Part shown: piece after piece, positions 14,339 to 27,938 of the stretch
Numbering within the stretch: the stretch's first letter is position 1
Layout: every line of letters starts with the position of its first letter
Origin: Agelas oroides
Taxonomy: Eukaryota > Porifera > Demospongiae > Agelasida > Agelasidae
Assembly: GCA_949130485.1 (NCBI GenBank)
Contig: OX422183.1
Location: forward strand, 5,360,636-5,424,635
Length of the DNA stretch: 64,000 nt
Reading direction: 5' to 3'
Program-made: the position numbers and the translations under genes
The notes under the pieces: model-generated
Told to the model about the DNA's origin: nothing
The model's database searches: none
What the model saw: the letters and a program-made list of their open reading frames with translations, nothing else

Positions 14339-17300
14339 CTAACTGTGGTATTTTGGGCTTGGTCTTCCTGGACATTTGACAGCTTCAATATCACCAGCGA
14401 GGGTGGATAGTTCAATGTCATGTAAGACTTCAACAAGAGTTGTCCAGGTCACTGGCTTCTTGCCTCTTCCATTTAGCCATTCCTGGAGGATTTCTGTGTT
14501 GATTTGTTCTGGATCATAGTGTTTTCTGTGGGCTATGCTGTTGACCTTGGATCCATTTTGGTCATCTAGGAGGAAGGTACCAAACTGGACATACTTGGTT
14601 GCTATTTCAACAGGAACGCTGACTACTCTTCCATCAGTACATCTAAACCTCAGTAGTTCTGGTAGGGTGGGTTTAGTGCCTGCATTATATGTGGTGTGTT
14701 AGTGGGAATAGCAGAAACACAGTGGTAACACTATGATACTAGCAAGAGCGCATAAGAACGGGCGGCTAGTGTAACTCCAATAGAAGCCCACAGTCCGGTC
14801 AAAATTATTGAACCATACTAATAATAGCAACAACGGCTTACGTCTACGCGCAGCTGCGCAGTACGTGTTACTAATTTTAGTACGGTTCAATAATTCCGAC
14901 TGGTTTCAAATTTACGGAGTTATACACTCTTACTCCAGCCGCCCGTTCTTATGTGCTCTTGTACTAGAAATAAGAACATGGAGTTGTGACACTCTCATAC
15001 TCCTAGGCAAGGAAAACAAAGTTGAGTATATTCATTCTCAATGCCAAGAGACCACCACAATCCTGTACACAATGCATTTCTATGCTTTCCCAAAAACATA
15101 GCATGGAAGCACAACTTGAGAGCAACAAATGTTACCTTGGTAACTTGGTGGACTGTTAGTTGGTGGGAGCTGGGTAGGTGGTGGGTGTCCATAAAGACAA
15201 ACATGCTGAGGTGGGTATTGGTGTCCTGGTGGAGGGTAGCCAGGGTATGTTGGTTGATGAGTAGGACCAACAGGAAGCTGGTTGTAGTTCTCAGGGTGGT
15301 GGTATGAATGTGGTGGGACATGCCCTACTGATGAATGGATAGATAGTGCATCATATACAGCTCTCATATACACTGCATGTTAAGTGTACAGTCATGTAGC
15401 AAAATGAAGCCTTCACCTAGTTGCACAATGCATTTCTATTCTTCCCTCAAAACTTAGCATGGAGGCACAACTGTAGAGTAACAAATGTTACCTTGATAAC
15501 TTGGTTGTTGTACTTGAGCTCCAGTGTACTGGTGTGGTGGGAAGCTGGTATGCTGTGGACTGTTAGTTGGTGGAAGCTGGGGAGGTTGTGCGTGTCCATA
15601 GTAACAAACATGCTGAGGTGGGTATTGGTGTCCTGGTGGAGGGTAGCCAAGGTGATGGTATGTTGGCTGATGAGTAGGACCAACAGGAAGCTGGTTGTAG
15701 TTCTCAGGGTGGTGGTGGTATGAATGCGTATGCCCTACGGATGAATGGATAGATAGTGCATCATACACTGTGTAAGTGTACAGTCATGTAGCCTTCACCT
15801 AGTTGAGAGTGCTGAGTTTGTGCAACACCTTCTGGATAGGGCACCTATAATTATGTGTTCTAGTAGAGTTCAGTACCAAACTAGACAGGAAGATTGTGCT
15901 ATACAATGGACAATAGTAAAGTTTTTTAAAGAAGTACTGTCACAGTGGGAAACACTACCTCTGGTTGTTCTGGAAGTATTGTCAACTGAAGCGACCATTT
16001 CATGGGCACGGTCACTACCTCTTGTAGTTCCCTTGTTTTCCTACAGGAATAAATTAAGGCACTTTCTATATATGGAGTATGCTATATAGCATACTTGTAT
16101 CACTGTTAAGTGACACAAAGTAACATACTTCCCAACATTCAAACCTAATATCTTGCAAGTAAAGGCAATTCAGCTATTGTGGAACTGGTAGTCGTATTGT
16201 AATATGATGCCAAGCAATATTATTATGCAAATTCACATTATCAGAGAAATTATAACGTAGCATGATTAATTTACCTCAGCATGTCCTGTGCAGAAAATAA
16301 CTGGCATAAACATAACATGCTCCCTGCATAATAAAATTCTTTACCACAAAAAATGTTCTTAAGTCATTGACTTACTGCAATGGGATTTGTTCTAAGAAAC
16401 TCTCGATAATAGAGGCTGTAGATAACATAAAGGTGACATAAAGTATTATTTTCCACATGTTAGGCTCTATATCTTGTAATCCAAATGGTACCTGTCAGAT
16501 GTTTCTGTCAATCCAATGCACTTGAGATGGTGTACCAAGAAGGAGTGAGCTTCTGCATTCTCTATCTCAAAACGCCAACGATGAAGTAGTGTTAATGGAG
16601 GATTCACATTATGTTGTAGTGACTGTAGCTGGGGAACCATTTCCAGTTCATCTGCTAGTTCTTTTAGTTTCCCATCTCTCTGGATATCTCGAGCTACTCC
16701 TTGCAACTCTGTATCGCTGAGGTTACCCTTCTCTGCAAGACGCTACAGAAATATGTGTGGTTAGTATACCCCTGTAATGTATTTAGTCTGAGGGATTTAC
16801 AATCACAACTGAAATTGGAATGCTATCAAAAACATTAGGAGTGCATAATATACATCTCTCATATAATTATGCACTGCTGATGTATCACAATAGCAGTGAC
16901 ATGCAAACCAACACCTATAACATCTACACAAACAACAAACCTCTGGAGTACTAGGTATTTTCAGCCAGTACTGTTTTTCCCTGGTGAGATTGCAGTGATG
17001 ACGCGCTTTACAGTAGACATTTAAACCTGTATTGGCACCATCTGGAATGGTGATGAAGTCCGGACACTGCTCACAGAGGAAGGCTGCCTTTACCTTTACT
17101 GAAGGTAGCCATTGACCAACTGTGGCAGAACATGCCTGAATCAGTTCCATGATATCACAGCAGGTGTTTCCAAATGTCATATTCTCGTGTGACTGGCGAT
17201 GTTGAATTCGAACTACATTGATTTGTGTACTTGAGGACTGTTCACAGATTGTAAATTCATCAATTTGGTCATAGGCAAATGTTATCTTGTTGCGGAAGAC

Positions 17301-19093
17301 ACCTTGCTCAAAGAGTGGTTTACACTTTGGTTCCCTTGTCAGAGTGGTTGCTAGGCGAGTGAAGAAGCCAGGTGGTACATACTTTGTGCTGAATATAAGG
17401 TGGAGAGGAGAGGACTTCTTCACAACTGTTGTCCTATTGTGCATTCTGTATTCTGCCATGTGAGTGGACAAGCTAGGAGGAGATGAGAGCTGAAGAACAG
17501 AGGGGACAAAGTATTTTCGACCTGGAATTTCAGAAACTGCTATTGGAGGGTCAATTGGTGCCGCAAGAAGGAAGTGTTCAAGAAGATCAGCGAGTGACTG
17601 TGGTTTTAGGATGCTTTTTTTCCAGACTTCTTCATACAAAGGTTGCATAAGGATGCCCTTCTCATGTAGTGGTTTCCAGAGCAATTGGTTGGAAACACTT
17701 TGCTCTAACCCTTTTGGTGCTAGTAGCCTACCGAGCTGCTTAACCAGCCACTGTGGATCAGCAACCACCTGGTCAGAGAGGCTCCTAATTTGAATGTAGT
17801 GGAGGAAGACAGCTAGTTCGTGGTAGAAATGAAGGACACTGGGAACAACATCTTCTGCTATCCCACAAGCTTGTCCCACTGCAACTGCTTGCTTGTATGG
17901 AACAATGGGAGTGTCTTTTGCTACCTTCTGAAGAACTTTTCTGAATAAAACCCAGGCTATCGGTGTTCGAACTTTAAGATGCTCAGAGGCTAATTGGTGC
18001 ACTTGTTCTCGGATATATCTGAACCCTTTATCTTCGTGCTTTTTGCCATGGCCAGCAGTGGTGTTGTCAACAACGACACCATTCAGAAGTAGAGGAGCAT
18101 ACGCTTTACCCTCACAATGAGATAGGAGGGTGCTGAGGACTTTTTCTTTTTCTTGTACTTCATCACCATGTGTACCAACTGGAATAATACGTGGGAACTT
18201 TGGGATGATGTTCTCTCCAAAGCTGTGCTGGTTTCTGCCAGAAATTTGTGGCCCTTTGTGATCATGAGCAGGATCAGACGTTTGTGTTTTCCTTCCTTGT
18301 GTAGCTGGACTTTCTTCAGATGGTGTAGTGGATGCCTCTAGGTTGGGATCCTCAATTGTATCTTTTCGTATGTACATAGCATGAATGCTGGCCATCCACT
18401 GGGTTAGAAGCTGCAGTGTGGTGAAATTCTCTTCAGATTTCGAAACTACTCTCCCTGCTTTGTGAGACAATGAACTGCATTTATCAAATAGATTTTGCCG
18501 TGCATCAAAGAAAAGGAGAAACATTGTCCTGGATGTCAGGAAGGCTGGGAGGACATCAAGAAAGACAGGCTGGCCACCACAATCCCACACATGCATCAGC
18601 ACTTCTGAATGTAAATTTTCTGGATTTGTGGGAAGATAAAAAAGACTCATGGAATGCTCTGCAACCTGTCTGAGCACACTTTGAACTTCATTGTCCTTGA
18701 TACTGGACACATACTCATCACTGCTTTGAACGCTTTGTGGTATGTATCCTTGTGGGTTGAACTCACCAACAGCAGCAGCTGCAACCATTGTTTCAGGAAC
18801 ATTAGCTGGATGTAATTTCGATAATACTAGATGGAACAGTCTAACAAGTTCTTCAATCTCATCTTCATCAGTGGCTTCAGCCCAGTAGCTGTCAGCAGAC
18901 TCTCCAGCTTTGACCCAAAACTGTCGTTTGACTACCTTTGTGTCTGCAAGGATAGTACTCTCAGCATCTCGAAGTATACTTTGGTTCATGAGTCCCCTAA
19001 GAAGACTGCTCTTGCCAACACCTCCTGGACCGACCATCATCACTCGTGCATAAGCTACCAACACCTCACCAAGTTTCAAATCTTCTTGATAAT
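14339..19093 (-). CDS. ROC-COR (ROCO) protein with death domain and Pro/Tyr-rich exons
   Basis: Minus-strand exons: 16941-19093, 16492-16742, 15492-15734, 15136-15324 and 14339-14679 (stop). The first is 717 codons: GPGGVGKSSLL (P-loop), WDCGGQPVFLDVLPAFL (G3), PVGTHGDE (G4), then a COR-like region. ROCO proteins are GTPases in which COR couples nucleotide state to dimerisation. The second exon (LSDTELQGVARDIQRDGKLK, DELEMVPQLQS, LTLLHRWRFEIENAE) is a death domain. The two middle exons are duplicates rich in Pro, Tyr and His (HPENYNQLPVGPTHQPTY). The last exon (KPTLPELLRFRCTDGRVV through EILQEWLNGRGKKPVTW) ends in another helical, death-fold-like module. Phases agree from 15,734 to the stop, but the death-domain exon (phase 2) does not join the 15,734 exon (needs phase 1), so an exon there is unseen or these are two genes. 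The N terminus lies upstream of 19,093. Confidence 0.8.
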
Positions 19094-20700
19094 CTGCAAA
19101 CAGCAGTCAACCAATGTTACATGAGAATTTACTATCATGTGTTAGCATGCAACATTTGACCTGCCATACAAAAATTGAACAGTTGTGTGCATGTGCATGG
19201 CGGGAGGAGCCTAGTATGGTCTACAGGAATTAAATGCTCACAGTAGCCACTTCTTTACTAGCAACAATCATTATCAATGTGCATGGACTACCCAACTGTG
19301 TTGCACAAGTAAGCTAGAAAAAACTGCTCAGAAAAGGAAGTAGGAATTGAGTTTGAGCTGAAAAGGTGCAGGGCCGCAAAAGTGCTTTAAAAGTTGGTGA
19401 AATGGCCTGTACTCTCTGTTTGTAAAATTGAACATTTACTTCTTCATTGTAAAAGACAGTAACCTGAATGATTTACAACATTCAAAAATTGGATTTCCTC
19501 AATCTAGACATGCACTCTCTTGTTGCTGAAACATTTTGAAGGAAATTTGAAAAATGCATTAAGAATAATTTTTTGTTGGCTTAGCATTTCACTGAGATAC
19601 CCAACAAAGCTCGCTGAATTACAACATCCACATCATTGGTGGTGATTACACAGTGGAACCATGAGGCCCCACTAGACCCCTAGGTGATTGGTGGTGATTG
19701 AATACTTAAACTAGCAAAATGACACACTGAGTTAGTTACTTGGTCAAATAACATTTTTACAGTTTAAATACAATAGTAGATACTAGGGCGTTGTGGGTGT
19801 AAGCCTGAGCTAGTTGCCTTCCCGACAATGGTACACTGTAAAAAGTTTGCACATACTATAGTTGTAGTGAGAAGAGCCACAGAGTGAAAGTGTGAGTTTA
19901 GCCTGTATATAGAACACTTGTCACAAGTCATCAAGCATTCAAGTTAGTCTTGCAAACCTGCCTGTTGCACCGCTCAAACATGTTAATGGAAGGTTGGAGT
20001 GTATATATGAAATCTCGTTGTAAACCAACAGACCCAAGCTTGGTGCACCTCAATACTCATATGGGGCTCACTTAGTCTTGTCCCAATAACCTAGAATTTT
20101 TGTCGTCCAATTATGCTCAAGTCACTTTGTAATTGCCAGTATTGCACATGTGAACACTGCTGTGTAGTAAGGTAGTCTGCTAATCCTGGCACTACCATAT
20201 GTATTCTGAAGTTTTACAGGGACTACAAATGCTACAAACTTTGTCGAAGACCTCAAGTGTTGCTCTAAACTTGGACTGCCACTAAAATTAGCGTGGTAAA
20301 TCGTATCCAGTAAGAAGAGGACAAGCAGAAAGTAAATCATAGTTGTTGATACAAAAGCTGGGCACTGCTTGGCTAAAGCAACAAAACCGCGGCGCAGCAT
20401 TAGAAACTAACATACAAGGCTGCATGTAACTTGCGCTATTGCGGTTAGGCCAGCAAGTAGCGGGGGTCTCTTCATTCACTCGCCCATGCATGATATAGGC
20501 GCATGGATATTGTGAGAGTGACAAAAGGCCTTCTATTCATTAAAGTCAGGCTCACTGAGGCAGTTTCAAGCCTTAAGAAAGGACCCCAGTCTAAATCAAA
20601 CCAGGGTCAAACTGCTAAATTCTGTACAATTTTCTAGTGCACCTCACCTACAGTGCTTCTTGGTTCATAAGACTTTAGTTTTGTAATTATCGACGTCTTC
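19094..20700. other. Upstream of the ROCO gene, no exon identified
   Basis: The exon at 19,093 begins inside a codon after a good acceptor, so at least one upstream exon must exist. None could be recognised here. Short open frames have no family resemblance. Confidence 0.45.
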
Positions 20701-20706
20701 CACAAG

Positions 20707-21030
20707 GATTACCCAGTGTTTGTAGCCCCTCTACAACTTCAGGTTCAAACAGCGGTGGCAGACCTACCATGCTGGATGGCAGCTCCAAGTGGAGTGTCAG
20801 CATTTTTCATTTCTGGTCAATCAAAGTTATTCTGTTGTTCCGTTAATCCATATTCCGCTTTTTACAGCATCCCCTTGTTCAAAAGGATTACCCAGTGTTT
20901 GTAGCCCCTCTACAACTTCAGGTTCAAACAGCGGTGGCAGACCTACCATGTTGGATGGCAGCTCCAAGTGGAGTGTCAGCATTCTGTTGTTACGTTAATC
21001 CATATTCCGCTTTTTACAGCATCCCCTCGT
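20707..21030 (-). repeat. 178-bp direct duplication with possible ankyrin-like exon
   Basis: About 145 bp starting AGGATTACCCAGTGTTTGTA (20,705) is repeated at 20,884. On the minus strand each copy has an acceptor-like CAG, a short open stretch NADTPLGAAIQHG and a donor GTAGGT. NADTPLxAAIxHG resembles the start of an ankyrin repeat, and ankyrin repeats often precede ROC-COR domains. The match is short; it may be chance. Confidence 0.35.
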
Positions 21031-21640
21031 TAAGAGTGATTCTGTTCTTATCAAAACAAGTACCTCCAGCAGACAGAGAGCCAATCAGACGGTTACCTTA
21101 CACACTTTGGGAGAGCCTAAGATGATTTAGGTGAGTAGTCTTATGTGAGCAAGGCTAGTGCTTTCTTTGGAAGTACTTCTACCACAACAATTCATCTAAT
21201 CTAGAAGCAGGAATTGAAATATTATTGTCCTTCTGTAGTGTTGTAATAAAAACAGTACTGCCCACTTGACACTTGATCCCTTTCTCACCCAATGACAGCT
21301 ACCATGGCTGCTAGTTGGGTGAGGCAACTCACCAATATCTCTCCCCACCCCCCAAGCTTCCCAGGAAGAAATTTATGTTTCCATTATTGCAGTTAACACA
21401 AGGGCTGGCATGTAACAACCGTGCATGAAGACTTCACCTTTCATCTTCTTCTCTTGCAGTGCCTATCAAAAAAGTAGTGGAATACCAGTGGATTAAAGTA
21501 GGAATGAATTTATGGACCAATTCACAAGTGGGAAATTGAGGTGATTAGTAAACTGCAACATTGTATACAAAAACAGAAAACAAAGGAAAAAGGGGATAGG
21601 AAATGAGAACGGAAGAACTGGGAGGGGGGAGCTGTTTATC
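21031..21640. other. Intergenic or intronic, nothing firm
   Basis: One small minus-strand candidate exon at 21,448-21,472 lies between a TTTTTTGATAG acceptor and a GTGAAG donor. It is too short to assign. Confidence 0.35.
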
Positions 21641-21913
21641 ACACACTAGTCACCATGCTCGGAGGCTTGTCTGCCAATATGGAGGGGCATTATAATCCCT
21701 TGTGACAGTGGGGTCTTAAAACATAAGAGAATAGAATAGGAAGGGTAATGGGAGACAAAGGGAAAAGAGCAATATGGGAGAGGAAAATAGCAAGAGAAAG
21801 GACGGAGGATGGTATCTACTTACAGTGTACATGGACAGAATGTTGACAGAGTGAAGTTTGCCTGTGAGTGACATTGTATGACAATGTGCACAGGTATAAT
21901 TCAAATTGTCAAC

Positions 21914-22138
21914 TTACCGCCTGAGTTGAAGGGAACGGACCAGTTCATGTGGGAAAAGAAGATAAACAAGTGAAACAACATTATTATGTAAGCTCATCAC
22001 AGGAATTACATTCCACAATATGACAATACCAACCAAAGATTTTCGTGTTAGGTTCTGCACATGCCACATTTTATCACACATTAGTTGTGCATTACCATGG
22101 GTGGGTGGTATTGTAATCTCTTGTGACAGTGAGATCAT
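21914..22138 (-). other. Open frame ending at a splice-donor-like site in array unit 2
   Basis: A 74-residue minus-strand frame (ending HELVRSLQLRR) runs directly into GTAAGT. Its counterparts in other units are interrupted. It has no recognisable family and is listed because it is the only unit with this frame open. Confidence 0.25.
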
Positions 22139-25100
22139 ACAATGGACATGGAAGAGGGTGGGACATGGGAGGGAAAGAGAAGTGGTGGATGGGAGAAGGC
22201 AAATAAGAAGAGGAGAAACGGGGAAAGATATCTACCTACATGGGCGGCATTTGACCAAATTTCTTACTAATTCTTGCATGTTTGCCTATGAGTAATATTG
22301 TATGACAATGTGCGACATGTATCATTCTAATAGTCAATCACACACTAGTTGTGTATCACTGTTCTATTGCATATATGGCTTGTTTGCTAATACAGGTGGG
22401 TGGTATTGTAATCTCTTGTGTCAGTGAGGTCATAAATGATAGACAGGACATGGAAGAGGGTACATGGGAGGGAAAGAGAAGTGGGGGGTGGGAGAAGGCG
22501 AATAAGAAGAGGAGAAACAGGGAAAGTATCTACCAACATGGCCGGCATTTGACAGAGTTTCTTACTAATTCTTGCATGTTTGCCTATGAGTGACATTGTA
22601 TGACAATGTGCACATGTATCATTTGAATAGTCAACTTACAAACTGAGTAGGAGGGAATGGACCAGTTCATGTGGGAAAAGAAGATAAACAAGTGAAACAA
22701 CATTTATTATGTAAGCTCATCACAGAAATTATACTGATGAAGGTCTACAATACGACAAAACAACCAAAGATTTTTGTGTTAATTTCTGCACATGCCACTG
22801 TTTATCACACACTAGTTGTGTATCACTGTTCTATTGCATATATGGCTTGTTTGCTAATACAGGTGGGTGGTATTGTAATCTCTTGTGTCAGTGAGGTCAT
22901 AAATGATAGACAGGACATGGAAGAGGGTACATGGGAGGGAAAGAGAAGTGGGGGGTGGGAGAAGGCGAATAAGAAGAGGAGAAACAGGGAAAGTATCTAC
23001 CAACATGGCCGGCATTTGACAGAGTTTCTTACTAATTCTTGCATGTTTGCCTACGAGTAACATTGTATGACAATGTGCACATGTATCATTCGAATAGTCA
23101 ACTTACATCCTGAGTAGGAGGGAATGAACCAGTTCATGTGGGAAAAGAAGATTAACAAGTGAAACAACATTATTATGTAACCTCATCACAGAAATTATAG
23201 TGATGAAGGTCTACAATACGACAAAACAACCAAAGATTTTTGTGTTAATTTCTGCACATGCCACTGTTTATCACACACTAGTTGTGTATCACTGTTCTAT
23301 TGCATATATGGCTTGTTTGCTAATACAGGTGGGTGGTATTGTAATCTCTTGTGTCAGTGAGGTCATAAATGATAGACAGGACATGGAAGAGGGTACATGG
23401 GAGGGAAAGAGAAGTGGGGGGTGGGAGAAGGCGAATAAGAAGAGGAGAAACAGGGAAAGTATCTACCAACATGGCCGGCATTTGACAGAGTTTCTTACTA
23501 ATTCTTGCATGTTTGCCTATGAGTGACATTGTATGACAATGTGCACATGTATCATTTGAATAGTCAACTTACAAACTGAGTAGGAGGGAATGGACCAGTT
23601 CATGTGGGAAAAGAAGATAAACAAGTGAAACAACATTATTATGTAACCTCATCACAGAAATTATACTGATGAAGGTCTACAATACGACAAAACAACCAAA
23701 GATTTTTGTGTTAATTTCTGCACATGCCACTGTTTATCACACACTAGTTGTGTATCACTGTTCTATTGCATATATGGCTTGTTTGCTAATACGGGTGGGT
23801 GGTATTGTAATCTCTTGTGTCAGTGAGGTCATAAATGATAGACAGGACATGGAAGAGAGTACATGGGAGGGAAAGAGAAGTGGGGGGTGGGAGAAGGCGA
23901 ATAAGAAGAGGAGAAACAGGGAAAGTATCTACCAACATGGCCGGCATTTGACAGAGTTTCTTACTAATTCTTGCATGTTTGCCTATGGGTGACATTGTAT
24001 GACAATGTGCACATGTATCATTTGAATAGTCAACTTACAAACTGAGTAGGAGGGAATGGACCAGTTCATGTGGGAAAAGAAGATAAACAAGTGAAACAAC
24101 ATTATTATGTAACCTCATCACAGAAATTATACTGATGAAGGTCTAAAATACGACAATACCAGACAAAGACTGTTGTGTCAAATTATGCACATGCCATATT
24201 GTTTATATATCACACACTAGTTGCGTATTATCATGCTCACTGTTCTATTCCATATCTGGCTTGTTTCCTAATACGGGCGGGTGGTATTGTAATCTCTTGT
24301 GACAGTGAGGTCATAAATGATAGACAGGACATGGAAGAGGGTGGGACACGGGAGGGAAAGAGAAGTGGGGGATGGGAGAAGGCAAATAAGAAGAGGAGAA
24401 ACGGAGAAAGTATCTACCTACATGGACGGAATTTGACAGAGTTTCTTATTAATTCTGGCATGTTTGCCTATGAGTGACATTGTATGACAATGTGCACATG
24501 TATCATTCAAATAGTCAACTTACATCCTGAGTAGGAGTGAATGGACCAGTTCATGTGGGAAAAGAAGATAAACAAGTGAAACAACATTATTATGTAACCT
24601 CATCACAGAAATTATACTAACAAAAGTCTACAATACAACGATACCAACCAAAGACTTTTGTGTTAAGTTCTGCACCTGCCACTGTTTATCACACACTAGT
24701 TGTGTATCACTGTTCTATTGCATATCTGGGTTGTTTGCTAATACGGGTGGGTGGTATTGTAATCTCTTGTGACAGTGAGGTCATCAATGATAGACAAGAC
24801 ATGAAAGAGGGTGGGACATGGGTGGGAGAAGGCAAATAAGAAGAGGAGAAATGGAGAAGGTATCTACCTACACGGATGGCATTTGGCAGAGTTTCTTACT
24901 AATTCTTGAATGTTTGCCTACGAGTAACATTGTATGACAATGTGCACATGTATCATTCGAATAGTCAACTTACATCCTGAGTAGGAGAGAATGGACCAGT
25001 TCATGTGGGAAAAGAAGATTAACAAGTGAAACAACATTATTATGTAACCTCATCACAGAAATTATACTGATGAAGGTCTACAATACGACAAAACAACCAA

Positions 25101-25857
25101 AGATTTTTGTGTTAATTTCTGCACATGCCACTGTTTATCACACACTAGTTGTGTATCACTGTTCTATTGCATATATGGCTTGTTTGCTAATACGGGTGGG
25201 TGGTATTGTAATCTCTTGTGACAGTGAGATCATACAATGGACATGGAAGAGGGTGGGACATGGGAGGGAAAGAGAAGTGGTGGATGGGAGAAGGCAAATA
25301 AGAAGAGGAGAAACGGGGAAAGATATCTACCTACATGGGCGGCATTTGACCAAATTTCTTACTAATTCTTGCATGTTTGCCTATGAGTAATATTGTATGA
25401 CAATGTGCAACATGTATCATTCTAATAGTCAACTTACTTCCTGAGTAGGAGGGAATGGAACAGTTCATGTGGGAAAAGAAGATAAACAAGTGAAACAATA
25501 ACCTCATCACAGAAATTATGCTGATGAAAGTCTACAATACGACAATACCAGACAAAGACTGTTGTGTCAAATTATGCACATGCCATATTGTTTATATATC
25601 ACACACTAGTTGCGTATTATCATGCTCACTGTTCTATTCCATATCTGGCTTGTTTCCTAATACGGGCGGGTGGTATTGTAATCTCTTGTGACAGTGAGGT
25701 CATAAATGATAGACAGGACATGGAAGAGGGTGGGACACGGGAGGGAAAGAGAAGTGGGGGATGGGAGAAGGCAAATAAGAAGAGGAGAAACGGAGAAAGT
25801 ATCTACCTACATGGACGGAATTTGACAGAGTTTCTTATTAATTCTGGCATGTTTGCC

Positions 25858-27938
25858 CAGGCCCGTAGGCAGGGGGGGTTCGAGGGGGTTCGCTCGAACC
25901 CCCCTTTACACGCGCGTTCCGCGCTGGTCTTCCATGAACGAACGGCATACCAGGGCCGGAGCCAGCTATTTTAGACTGGTACAGCCATTGCGTGCGGTAG
26001 GACAACCTTGAATCGCGAATCGGGCCGATTCCGCTCATGAATAATTAACGAGGTCGGGTGACCATAATGGCGCGATTGAAATTCATTGGCTTGTTTACAC
26101 TTTCCCATGGCGGCAACCGGAATCAACAAGGGGGCGTGTCCCTTTGATGTGGCCTGCGGCCCTTTGTAGTGGTCTGGCGGCACTTTCATGTGGCTGGGCG
26201 GAACTTTGAATAAATCCTCCAACACTTAAAAAAAAACAAAAAAAAAAGATTTTCTAGCTCGTTGAATGTGACGGTTGGCTAGTTGTGTGTGCAAAGCTTG
26301 CCTGAGTGGGCTTGAATGTTTGTGAGTGTACTGGAAAGGCAGAGAGCCATCCTGGAAGACGGTTATCATCACACAGTTGTCTGGCAAAGGTACTGTAGAA
26401 AGCTGACTTTTCGGGGTTGTAGGCCCCGCCCGATTTTATGCTAGCGGGAATGTGTGTAACTTGGCTCCATTCTAGGGGTAATGACAGGGAGTAGGTTTGT
26501 GGGCATAACTCCCTGGCCTGGAGGTGAGCGGGAAAAAGCATACATAGTTTTGTAGGGGATGAGTTGAGCTTTCTGAAACTGGGCTCAGTTTTGGTTGGTT
26601 TGAGTGGAAGTGTGTCGAATTTTTCTTGAAAGCCAGCACAGCCAAAATGACTGTTTTTGAGGTCAAATGTGTGTTTTGGCCTGTAGACTGGAATTGAAGT
26701 GGTCCCAGGACAAATCCATACGTAAAGTTTTTACTTGTTTTGTGTGTGTGTTGATGATGTGGTCAGACTGGGGGTGGAGCCTTGGAGAGGGTGCAAATTT
26801 TTATTTTAGCTGAGGGACTAAAAATTGAGTTTTTTGGCATTATCAGGTACAGAAAGCAGTTTGGTACAAACTTTTTGTGAATCTTGTGTACACTTTGACA
26901 TTACCCATCCATCCGTCCACATTATTCGGAGATGTGTGAAGGTAGGTTGTCCTACCTTAAATGTGAACAAGCTAGGGGGGTCTGGGGGCATGCTCCCCCA
27001 GGAAAAATTTGTAAAATTAGGCATTCTGAGATCGCTTCTGAGGCCATGTTTGGGCCAAAATGCTACTAGAATCTCCCCACCTGTAGTTTCTGTAACTAGA
27101 GAAGCGATTGAACCGAGCTGCCAGAAATGATCGCTACGCACGACGCCCATGTTAGCCCCTCCCCAATTTGCGCGCTCAAGTATCGCCATAGAAAATTGAG
27201 AAGCCTCAATTCTCTCGTTGATACTTTGGATGCCTGAAGACTTGAAAAAGTCCGAAGAAGAGACCTCTTAGACGTCCCAAGCTACGGCGAACCGCTCGGA
27301 GAGGCCATTCTATAACGCATGCGTAAGTTAGAATCCAAGCGACGCCATTTTTCTCCCTCAAAAACCGGTACGGCCATGGCCGTACCGGCCGTACCATTGC
27401 CGCCGGCCCTGCATACTATAGCTGCAACCAGACTCGTTTCGACAGCGGTGATTCTCAATTGCAGCGAGACTAGTGGACCACTTTCAAACAGTAGGATACT
27501 TAAAATGTACAATTTAGAGGAGTATATACAATCGTTTGGAGGTCAAAGCTGTTTACGCCGCTGCGATGAAAGGACGCACGTAAATACGTGCGTAAATAAA
27601 TCGCTAGTTCAGGCGCTCGAGAGTTGCCCTTCTAGTGATGTCACCCCATGCACTTGCTGTTCTGCCAACCTTAGTACCTTCTCCCGTGTAAATTCGAAGT
27701 CAGCTGGCTTATATAGTAAGTGCATACATGGACAGGCAAAATTGGATGCAATACTCCGCGAGCCATGTAGCTACTACGGCTCTGCTTCTGTCTAAAAATG
27801 GCCTCAGAAGCAATCTCAGAGCATCTAGTTTCTAAAAATTTCCTGGGGAGCATGCCCCCAGACCCCACTAGTCTTGCATGCTTATGCAAATCAGACATCC
27901 ATGTAACCCCCCTTCTAAAAATCCTGACTACGGGCCTG
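25858..27938. mobile_element. 2,081-bp element with 5-bp TTGCC duplications
   Basis: Ends CAGGCCCGTAG and CTACGGGCCTG are inverted, with TTGCC at 25,853-25,857 and 27,939-27,943. The host array is interrupted in the middle of the word GTTTGCCTATGAG. An inner pair of ends (GGGGTCTGGGGGCATGCTCC near 26,979 and GGGAGCATGCCCCCAGACCC near 27,852) suggests a nested relative. It carries an A-rich tract (26,226-26,249) and a perfect palindrome GGTACGGCCATGGCCGTACC (27,366-27,385). The frame at 27,319-27,795 is unrecognised. No transposase was found. Related ends occur at 42,429 and 46,353. Confidence 0.8.

Noticed and set aside
26818-27795. Genes inside the 2,081-bp element
   Set aside because: Frames are short, in several directions and without recognisable domains.
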